Positions 1 to 5,273 of a stretch of 6,913 nt of DNA are shown here, piece after piece; within the stretch, counting starts at the first letter, position 1, and each line of letters begins with the position of its first letter. This DNA is from Actinomycetota bacterium. Lineage in GTDB: Bacteria; Actinomycetota; Acidimicrobiia; Acidimicrobiales; Microtrichaceae. Both the position numbers and the translations under genes were made by a program. The notes below the pieces were generated by a model. The model was not told the origin of the DNA. It searched no databases and saw only the letters and a program-made list of their open reading frames with translations. The DNA lies in assembly GCA_005777415.1 (NCBI GenBank), contig SXMI01000025.1, positions 1 through 6,913 on the forward strand, read 5' to 3'.

Positions 1-122
1 AGCCGGAGCCCGGCGGGACCGGCGGCGGCGGCGTGGACGGCGGCCATGCCGCCCGCGCCGGCGATCGCCAGCGTCCGACGACCGCCATCCGCGCCGCCGT
101 CACGCCGCCCACGGAGTCGCAC
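1..122 (-). CDS. Probable Gfo/Idh/MocA-type NAD(P)-binding oxidoreductase, N-terminal fragment (cut by window edge)
   Basis: This minus-strand reading frame begins at a GTG (122-120), four bases after the stop of the upstream luciferase-like gene, and runs open to the window edge. After a short Arg/Gly-rich lead it reads RRTLAIAGAGGMAAVHAAAA. This resembles the first beta strand and glycine-rich dinucleotide loop (GxGGM/I-x-x-x-H) at the start of Gfo/Idh/MocA family oxidoreductases, where the His after the glycine loop is common. An in-frame ATG at 47-45 would cut through the loop, so the GTG is the better start. No strong ribosome site is visible; translation may be coupled to the gene above. 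Only about 40 residues are present, so substrate and family subgroup cannot be told. Another Rossmann-fold dehydrogenase is possible. Moderate to low confidence. Confidence 0.45.
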   Translation of the reverse strand, partial: MRLRGRRDGGADGGRRTLAIAGAGGMAAVHAAAAGPAGLR

Positions 123-126
123 CCGG

Positions 127-1065
127 TCAGGTCCCGGCGAGGGCGGCGACGACCGGCGCCATGGTGAGCGCGCTGTCGGCCTGGAACACGTAGTACGAGA
201 ACCCCCAGCGGTTCCGGCGCTCGATGAGCGTGTCGCAGATCCCGGCGACGGTCCCGACCACCACCGACGGGGTCGCCAGGACCTCCTCGGCGCTGGCGCC
301 GAACATCTCCGCCACACCTGCGGCGAGACCGGCGGGATCGTCGGTGACGGTCGAGAGGAACGACAGGACGTTCAGCTCCAGGTCGTCGAAGCGGTCGCCG
401 GCGGCATCGCGCACCCACCCGACCTTCTCGTCGACCCGATCCGCCATGGCGTCGGCGACGACCTCGGCGCCGATCGCCCCGCTCGCCAGGTTGGGGTTGA
501 TGCCCACGATGTCGGCGTGACGCGCGGCGATGGACAGGACCCGCTTCCCGCCGCCGCCCACGATGACCGGTGGCCCACCGGGTGTGTGCGGCTTGGGGAG
601 GCCCTCCAGCCCGGTGATGGTGTAGTGCTCGCCGGCGAAGTCGACCGGACCGTCGGCGAACAGGCGGGTGACGACCTCCAGGGCCTCGGCGAAGCGGTCC
701 ACGCGCACGCCCGGAGGGTCGTAGGCGATGCCCGACTGCTCGTAGTCGGTGCGCATCCACCCGGCGCCCAGACCCAGTTCCACCCGTCCGCCGGAGAGCA
801 GGTCCAGCGTGGCGGTCTCGGTGGCGAGCGTCACCGGGTGCCGGTAGTCGTTGTCGAACACCAGCGCCCCGACCCGCAGCGTCGTCGTGGCCTCTGCCGC
901 CACCGCCAGCGCCGTGATGGGGGCGAGCTGGTCGCCGAAGTGGTCGGGGACGAACAGGGTCGAGTAGCCCAGGGCCTCGACCTGTCGGGCCGTCTCGGAC
1001 CAGGTCGACCCGGCGAAGGGCTGGCTGAGCTGGATCCCGAATCGGAACCGGTGGTCGTGCGGCAT
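127..1065 (-). CDS. LLM class (luciferase-like) F420-dependent oxidoreductase, MSMEG_2516-like
   Basis: This encodes a 312-residue luciferase-like monooxygenase-fold protein, probably a TIM barrel using coenzyme F420 (FMN is the alternative) to oxidise or reduce an unknown small molecule in the cytoplasm. Visible motifs are DHFGDQLAP (residues 41-49), the hallmark run from DNDYRHPV (71-78) to LDLLSGGRVELGLGAGW (87-103), DPPGVRVDRFAE (116-127), and the Gly-rich PPVIVGGGGKRVL (165-177) expected for cofactor phosphate binding. From memory this pattern fits the TIGR03621/MSMEG_2516 group of F420 enzymes, and 300-320 residues is normal. I start at ATG 1065-1063, not at the upstream GTG, because MPHDHRFRFGIQ is the expected beginning and a GGGAG Shine-Dalgarno site lies 8 bases before it. 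The gene is divergent from the PBP gene and followed after 4 bases by a partial oxidoreductase. The substrate cannot be inferred. Confidence 0.88.
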   Translation of the reverse strand: MPHDHRFRFGIQLSQPFAGSTWSETARQVEALGYSTLFVPDHFGDQLAPITALAVAAEATTTLRVGALVFDNDYRHPVTLATETATLDLLSGGRVELGLGAGWMRTDYEQSGIAYDPPGVRVDRFAEALEVVTRLFADGPVDFAGEHYTITGLEGLPKPHTPGGPPVIVGGGGKRVLSIAARHADIVGINPNLASGAIGAEVVADAMADRVDEKVGWVRDAAGDRFDDLELNVLSFLSTVTDDPAGLAAGVAEMFGASAEEVLATPSVVVGTVAGICDTLIERRNRWGFSYYVFQADSALTMAPVVAALAGT

Positions 1066-1066
1066 G

Positions 1067-1078
1067 GGGAGATCTCCC
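1067..1078 (-). promoter_or_regulatory. Shine-Dalgarno site of the LLM oxidoreductase gene, embedded in a 12-bp perfect palindrome
   Basis: On the minus strand GGGAGATCTCCC lies one base before the ATG at 1065. Its left arm carries GGGAG, spaced 8 bases from the start, which fixes the start choice. The element is its own reverse complement. In the RNA it could fold as a 4-bp hairpin with a GAUC loop that hides the Shine-Dalgarno bases, or in DNA it could be a small operator. Chance is also possible. Confidence 0.5.
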
Positions 1079-1097
1079 AGGGGTCGTGGACGCCCGC

Positions 1098-1103
1098 AAC
1101 CTA
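1098..1103 (-). promoter_or_regulatory. Candidate -10 box (TAGGTT) for the LLM oxidoreductase gene
   Basis: Read on the minus strand, TAGGTT fits the TANNNT form of actinobacterial -10 boxes and is identical to the box before the zinc-ribbon gene at 3437. Transcription would begin near 1091, leaving a leader of about 26 bases with a Shine-Dalgarno site. No convincing -35 hexamer is visible at the usual spacing. Confidence 0.45.
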
Positions 1104-1161
1104 GCGGGGTACGGGCACTGCGGCCCGGCCGTGGTGCCCGGCGCCGGTGGCCGTCGACCAC

Positions 1162-1167
1162 TACCGT
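1162..1167 (+). promoter_or_regulatory. Weak candidate -10 box (TACCGT) for the penicillin-binding protein gene
   Basis: In the 132-bp divergent region between the LLM gene and the PBP gene, TACCGT is the best TANNNT match on the plus strand. It would give a start of transcription near 1174 and a short leader of about 24 bases without a clear Shine-Dalgarno site. Evidence is pattern only. Confidence 0.25.
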
Positions 1168-1197
1168 GGTGGAGCGGTCCGACCCGCACCCCCGCCC

Positions 1198-3420
1198 ATG
1201 TCACGACCGGTCCAGCTCCTCCTCCGCTTCCTCGCCATCGTCGCCTTCGGGGTGCTGGCGCTCGCCGTGGGCGCGGCGGCATTCTTCCCGGAGGTCGGCC
1301 GGATCAAGGAAGCGGCCTCCTTCGAGCCGCTCACCAAGCTGAAGCTCCCGGAGCTGCCGCAGGGCTCCAAGATCGTCACCGAGTCGGGCCAGCCCTACGG
1401 CGAGCTCGTCGGATCCGAGAACCGGGAGGTGGTGCCGTTGTCGGCCATCTCCACCGAGCTGCGCAACACCGTCCTCGCGGCCGAGGACGCCACCTTCTAC
1501 CTGCACTCCGGTGTGAGCGCGAAGTCGATCGCCCGGGCGTTCCGGGCCAACTCCGAGGCCGGCGAGGTGTCCCAGGGCGGATCCACCATCACCCAGCAGC
1601 TGGTGAAGCTGTCGCTGGTCGGCTCCGAGCAGTCGATCACCAGGAAGGTCAAGGAGGCGTCCCTCGCCATCCAGCTCGAGGACCAGCTCTGCGAGGGCGT
1701 CCCCAAGCAGCAGTGCAAGGACCAGATCCTGGAGCAGTACCTCAACGCCGTGTATCTGGGCCGTGGCGCCTACGGCATGGAGGCCGGAGCCAAGCGGTAC
1801 TTCAACAAGTCGGCGTCGCAGATCAACTACGGCGAGGCCGCCGTGCTCGCCGGGCTCATCCGCGAGCCCAACGGTGCGGACCCCATCCGGTTCCCGGCCG
1901 AGGCCGCCCGCAACCGCAGCTCGGTCCTCGCCCGGCTCGAGGCCGAGGGCCATCTGACCGCCGACCAGGTCGCCTTCATCGAGGCGGTGCCGCTCCCGTC
2001 GCAGACCTACGGCGAGGAGCGGGCCCAGCGGGCCCAGATCCTCACCTACGTGGAGCGCCAGGTGCGCGACGAACTCCTCGACGCCGCCTGGCTGGCGCCC
2101 ACCGAGGACCTCCGGCGCTACCTCATCTTCAACGGTGGCCTGCGGATCACCACCACGATCGACCCGGAGGCCCAGCGGCTCGCCGAGGAGGCGGCGGCGT
2201 CGAACCCCTTGGCCGAATCCAACCCCGAGACGGCCGTGTCCCTGTCGGCGGTGGAGCCGTCCACCGGAGGGGTCCGCGCCATCGTCGGCGAGGCCGAGGT
2301 CGAGGGTCGCGGTGTCATCGAGACGGCCGAGCCGGCGGGCGGGCGGTCCTCGGGGTCGAGCTACAAGCCCTACACGCTGGTCGCCATGCTCGAGGCGGGC
2401 TACGGCATCAACAGCGCCATCTCGGGTGACACCGCCCCCGAGCCGATGAAGAAGCGCTGGGGTGTGACGGATCCCGGACCGTACCCACAGGACTGCCCGA
2501 CCAAGGGCCCGGTCACGCTCGGCAAGGCCCTGGCCGAGTCCAACAACTGCGCCTTCATGCGCATGCAGGGCGTCGTCGGATTCGACGCCACCCGGGAGAT
2601 GGCCATCAAGCTCGGCGCCCGCCCCGACGGCCTCGACCCGGACGGGGTGCGGGCGGCCTGCTTCACCATCGGTTGCGACGCCCTGGTCGGCACGCTGGAC
2701 ATGGCGGCCGCCTATGCGACGATCGCCAACGACGGCCGCCGCAACCCGGTGCACTTCGTGTCCAGGGTCGAGGACCGCACCGGCAAGGTGCTCTTCGAGT
2801 TCGTCCCGCCGAACGAGCAGGTGATCTCGTCCAACGTCGCCCGGCAGGCCACGGTCGCCCTGCAGTCGGTCGTCACCGCCGGCACCTACGCCGGCGGGTC
2901 GTTGCCGCAGGGTCGGCCGGCGGCCGGCAAGACGGGGACCACCGAGCTCGAGGGTGGCAAGAACACCGACGTCTGGTTCGTCGGGTTCACCCCGCAGATC
3001 TCGACCGCCGTCTGGATCGGCAACCCCGCGGCCAACTCCAACATGAGCGGCGGACGGGTCCAGGGCGGTGTCACGGCCGCCCGGGTGTGGCGCTCGTTCA
3101 TCTACCCCTACCTCGACGGCGCGCCGGTGGTCGATTTCCCCGAGCCGAGGTCGGTCCCCAACAAGCCGGTGCCCGACCCGTGGGCCCGCTACGCCCCCAA
3201 GGTGCCGACCACGAGTGGCCAGACCGGTCGGACGGGGAGCACCTCGGGTGGATCATCGAGCCAGTCGGGCAGCGGGACCACCTCCGACGGCGGGACCACC
3301 TCGGGTGGCGGGACCACATCCGGCGGCACGTCGTCCGGCGGCGGCGACACCTCCGGGTCGACGGGTTCCGGCACCGGTTCCGGCGCCGGGTCCGGCACGG
3401 GTACCGGCGACGGCGGCTGA
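1198..3420 (+). CDS. Class A penicillin-binding protein: peptidoglycan glycosyltransferase / transpeptidase
   Basis: This 740-residue bifunctional enzyme polymerises lipid II into glycan strands and crosslinks their peptides outside the membrane. A short cytoplasmic start is followed by one membrane anchor (about residues 8-30). The GT51 domain is complete: EDATFYLHSG (96-105, catalytic E96), QGGSTITQQ (126-134), RKVKE (149-153), KDQILEQYLN (174-183) and GRGAYGMEAGAKRYF (188-202). The transpeptidase domain has SSYK (catalytic S387, K390), SNN (448-450) and KTGT (578-581). From about residue 673 the tail is Gly/Ser/Thr-rich and probably unstructured; no PASTA domain is seen. Six cysteines, all outside the membrane, form three close pairs (165/173, 433/451, 488/493). 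I chose ATG 1198 because the membrane segment follows directly; an in-frame GTG at 1147 would add 17 polar residues. The product resembles PonA-type PBP1 proteins. The activity call is firm; its specific role (elongation or division) is not visible. Confidence 0.96.
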   Translation: MSRPVQLLLRFLAIVAFGVLALAVGAAAFFPEVGRIKEAASFEPLTKLKLPELPQGSKIVTESGQPYGELVGSENREVVPLSAISTELRNTVLAAEDATFYLHSGVSAKSIARAFRANSEAGEVSQGGSTITQQLVKLSLVGSEQSITRKVKEASLAIQLEDQLCEGVPKQQCKDQILEQYLNAVYLGRGAYGMEAGAKRYFNKSASQINYGEAAVLAGLIREPNGADPIRFPAEAARNRSSVLARLEAEGHLTADQVAFIEAVPLPSQTYGEERAQRAQILTYVERQVRDELLDAAWLAPTEDLRRYLIFNGGLRITTTIDPEAQRLAEEAAASNPLAESNPETAVSLSAVEPSTGGVRAIVGEAEVEGRGVIETAEPAGGRSSGSSYKPYTLVAMLEAGYGINSAISGDTAPEPMKKRWGVTDPGPYPQDCPTKGPVTLGKALAESNNCAFMRMQGVVGFDATREMAIKLGARPDGLDPDGVRAACFTIGCDALVGTLDMAAAYATIANDGRRNPVHFVSRVEDRTGKVLFEFVPPNEQVISSNVARQATVALQSVVTAGTYAGGSLPQGRPAAGKTGTTELEGGKNTDVWFVGFTPQISTAVWIGNPAANSNMSGGRVQGGVTAARVWRSFIYPYLDGAPVVDFPEPRSVPNKPVPDPWARYAPKVPTTSGQTGRTGSTSGGSSSQSGSGTTSDGGTTSGGGTTSGGTSSGGGDTSGSTGSGTGSGAGSGTGTGDGG
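3273..3326 (+). repeat. Three 18-bp tandem units in the PBP tail
   Basis: Three consecutive 18-base units each begin CGGGACCAC(C/A)TC and encode GTTSDG, GTTSGG and GTTSGG. They sit within a longer Gly/Ser/Thr-rich low-complexity tail (residues 673-740 of the PBP). The unit length is a multiple of three, so slippage would change tail length without breaking the frame. Confidence 0.8.
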
Positions 3421-3436
3421 GCGGCCGGCCCCGCTG

Positions 3437-3442
3437 TAGGTT
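3437..3442 (+). promoter_or_regulatory. -10 box (TAGGTT) of a leaderless promoter for the zinc-ribbon operon
   Basis: TAGGTT ends six bases before the GTG start at 3449, the spacing expected if transcription begins at the start codon itself. The gap between the PBP stop and this GTG is only 28 bases and holds no Shine-Dalgarno site, which favours a leaderless mRNA. The promoter would let the three downstream genes be expressed apart from the PBP. No -35 box is obvious. Confidence 0.5.
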
Positions 3443-3448
3443 CTGGCG

Positions 3449-4162
3449 GTGGGCGCGCTCGATGAACTTCTGGTCGTCCAGGCGCACGACACCAAGGCCG
3501 ACCAGCTCCGTCACCAACGTGGGCACCTGCCCGAACTGGCCCGGGCTGATTCGGTCCGCGGTGAGATCGCCGTGATCGACGCCGCGCGCGCCGTCACCGG
3601 CGGTGAGCTCGGCGGGATCCGGTCGGCCGAGCACCGGCTGGAGGACGAGGCCGCCACGGTGCAGGCCAAGGCCGCCGACGTCGAGCGTCGCCTCTACGAC
3701 GGCTCCGTCACCGCCCACAAGGAGCTCGAGGACCTGCAGGCCGAGCACCGGTCGCTCGTCGCCCGGCAGTCCCAGCTCGAGGACCAGGCGATCGAGCTCA
3801 TGGAGCAGGCCGAGCCGCTCCAGGCCCAGATCGACGGGCTCGACGGTCGCCGGGCCGCCCACCAGGAGGAGCTCGACGCGCTCCAGGCGGTCATCGACAG
3901 CACCCAGGCCGAGCTCGACGGCCTGATCGCCGTCGAGGAGTCCGCCCGGGACGCGGCCGCCCAGCAGGTCGACCCCGCCGTGCTCCGGGACTACGACTCC
4001 CTCCGCGCCCGACTGGGGGGAGTCGGCGCCGCCCGGCTCGAGGGCAGTCGCTGCGAGGGCTGCCACCTCGAGATCCCGCCGGCCGAGCTCGACGGGGTCC
4101 GGCGAGCGCCCGAGGACGCCACGGTGTTCTGTCCGCAGTGCGGGCGCATCCTCGTCCGGTGA
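3449..4162 (+). CDS. CT398-like coiled-coil protein with C-terminal C4 zinc ribbon (DUF164 / zf-RING_7 type)
   Basis: This 237-residue protein is a long charged helical coiled coil (about residues 50-170) ending in a zinc ribbon with C202-x2-C205 and C228-x2-C231. The segment RLYDGSVTAHKELEDLQAEH (81-100) matches the family hallmark LYxGxVTxxKELxDLQxE, and the end EDATVFCPQCGRILVR is also characteristic. The family is widespread in bacteria; Chlamydia CT398 is the known structure. Its exact role is unsettled, though nucleic-acid or protein scaffolding has been proposed. The start is GTG 3449, placed by the leaderless -10 box and by the typical N-terminus (LDELLVVQAHD). The gene ends in a GTGA overlap with the next gene, implying translational coupling. 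In many actinobacteria it neighbours a Nif3-like gene and an RNase H/phosphatase fusion; here the upstream neighbour is a PBP. Family call firm, function unknown. Confidence 0.92.
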   Translation: MGALDELLVVQAHDTKADQLRHQRGHLPELARADSVRGEIAVIDAARAVTGGELGGIRSAEHRLEDEAATVQAKAADVERRLYDGSVTAHKELEDLQAEHRSLVARQSQLEDQAIELMEQAEPLQAQIDGLDGRRAAHQEELDALQAVIDSTQAELDGLIAVEESARDAAAQQVDPAVLRDYDSLRARLGGVGAARLEGSRCEGCHLEIPPAELDGVRRAPEDATVFCPQCGRILVR

Positions 4163-4650
4163 TCCTCTGGTTCGCCGTGCTCAGCGTGGTGGTGACCTGG
4201 GCGGTCTTCCAGAGTCCGGCCATCGACTACCGGCTGGTGGCCCTGGGGTCGGTCCTGCCGGTGGCCGAGTCGCCGTGGGGCGCCGGGTTCCTCCACTCCC
4301 TGCTCGCACCCACCCTGGTGCTGCTGATCGTGATGCTGGCCACCACCGGTCGGCGGCTCGTCCGGCGTCGCTGGCTCGGCCTGCCGATCGGCATGTACCT
4401 CCACCTGGTGCTCGACGGGGCGTGGACCCGGACGGAGACGTTCTGGTGGCCGGTGCTGGACCGTTCGTTCAGCCCCGGCCCGGCACCCGAGTGGTCGCGG
4501 GGCTGGTGGTCGCTGGTCCTCGACGTCATCGCCGTCGCCGTCGGAATCTGGGCCTACCGCCGTTTCGGCCTGGACGACCCCGAGCGACGGTCTCGGTTCC
4601 TGCGGACCGGGCAGCTGGACCGGGCCTTCGTCGCCGGTGGCCCCGGGTGA
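4159..4650 (+). CDS. Small multi-span membrane protein, possibly YdjM-like (membrane-bound metal-dependent hydrolase family)
   Basis: This 163-residue hydrophobic protein has probable membrane segments near residues 2-18, 49-61, 72-85 and 116-133, and an Arg-rich loop between the second and third (residues 65-71). I start at GTG 4159, which overlaps the previous stop as GTGA; an in-frame GTG at 4138 would only add seven residues inside the zinc-ribbon gene. The pattern ALGSVLP (28-34), then LHSLL (45-49) and MYLHLVLDGAW (79-89) recalls the YdjM/PF04307 family, where GxxLPD, H-S and HxxLD carry putative metal ligands. H46, H82 and D86 are present, but the Asp expected after LP is replaced (LPVAES). 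The match is from memory and partial, so this could equally be an unrelated actinobacterial membrane protein. It overlaps the phosphatase gene by GTGA, so the two are likely co-translated. Function unknown. Confidence 0.8.
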   Translation: MILWFAVLSVVVTWAVFQSPAIDYRLVALGSVLPVAESPWGAGFLHSLLAPTLVLLIVMLATTGRRLVRRRWLGLPIGMYLHLVLDGAWTRTETFWWPVLDRSFSPGPAPEWSRGWWSLVLDVIAVAVGIWAYRRFGLDDPERRSRFLRTGQLDRAFVAGGPG

Positions 4651-5258
4651 GCGACCTGGTCGTGGTCCGCCACGGGCGCACGGCGGCCAACGCCCGCGGG
4701 CTCCTGCTCGGACGCCTCGACGTCCCGCTGGACGACCTGGGCCGGGCCCAGGCGGCGCAGGTGGCCGGGGCCGTGCTCGCCCAGGCGGCCCGCACGCACA
4801 CGCCCGTGGCCGCCGTGGTGTCGAGCCCGCTGGAGCGGACCCGCCGGACCGCCGAGGCGTTCGGCCTGCCCGTGCGGATCGATGAGCGACTGATCGAGCT
4901 CGACTACGGGACGCTCGACGGCACGCCGCTGGCCGACGTGCCGCCCGAGGTGTGGGCCGACTGGCAGGCCGACCCCGACTTCCGGCCGCCCGGGTGCTCC
5001 GAGTCGCTCGCTGCGGTGCAGGAGCGGGTGGAGCGGGCGTGCGAGGACTGGGCCGCAGTCGCCCGGGTCGAGGGGGCCGTCGTGCTGGTCACCCACGTGT
5101 CCCCGCTCAAGGCCGCCGTTGGTTGGGCCATGGGCATCGGTGCCGGTGCGGCGTGGACGACGCATGTCGACCCGGCCTCGGTCACCCGCATCGCCGTGGG
5201 CGGTGGCCGCCGAGTGCTGCGGACGTTCAACGAGACGGCCCACCTGGGCGGTGACTGA
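4647..5258 (+). CDS. Histidine phosphatase family protein (phosphoglycerate mutase-like)
   Basis: This 203-residue cytoplasmic protein has the full histidine phosphatase active site: RHGRTAAN (8-15, nucleophile H9), GRLDVPLDDLG (22-32), SSPLERTRRTAE (59-70, R64), ELDYGTLDG (84-92, E84 as likely acid) and VTHVSPLK (148-155, H150). It should remove phosphate through a phosphohistidine intermediate; the substrate could be a sugar phosphate, alpha-ribazole phosphate (CobC-like) or another small molecule. The start is GTG 4647, overlapping the membrane-protein stop as GTGA. In actinobacteria a similar domain is often fused to an RNase H domain and sits beside the zinc-ribbon gene; here no RNase H domain precedes it, because the upstream space encodes the membrane protein. 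The usual PPGGES segment reads PPGCSES (114-120). Its stop lies 15 bp from the convergent carotenoid oxygenase stop. Family firm, substrate open. Confidence 0.93.
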   Translation: MSDLVVVRHGRTAANARGLLLGRLDVPLDDLGRAQAAQVAGAVLAQAARTHTPVAAVVSSPLERTRRTAEAFGLPVRIDERLIELDYGTLDGTPLADVPPEVWADWQADPDFRPPGCSESLAAVQERVERACEDWAAVARVEGAVVLVTHVSPLKAAVGWAMGIGAGAAWTTHVDPASVTRIAVGGGRRVLRTFNETAHLGGD

Positions 5259-5273
5259 CCGCTCCGACGCAGC

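Noticed and set aside
3..167. Plus-strand frame open from the left edge to a TGA at 165-167, as a possible protein tail
   Set aside because: It would overlap the end of the LLM gene by about 40 bases antisense and has only Gly/Arg/Pro-rich sequence; the minus-strand Rossmann loop explains the stretch better.
46..1104. Long plus-strand open frame opposite the LLM oxidoreductase
   Set aside because: It is the GC-rich antisense shadow of a well-supported gene; the translation is Arg/Gly/Asp-rich with no recognisable motif.
1201..2754. 517-codon minus-strand open frame opposite the PBP
   Set aside because: The product is an Arg/Gly/Leu/Val-rich composition artefact, while the opposite strand carries every GT51 and transpeptidase motif.
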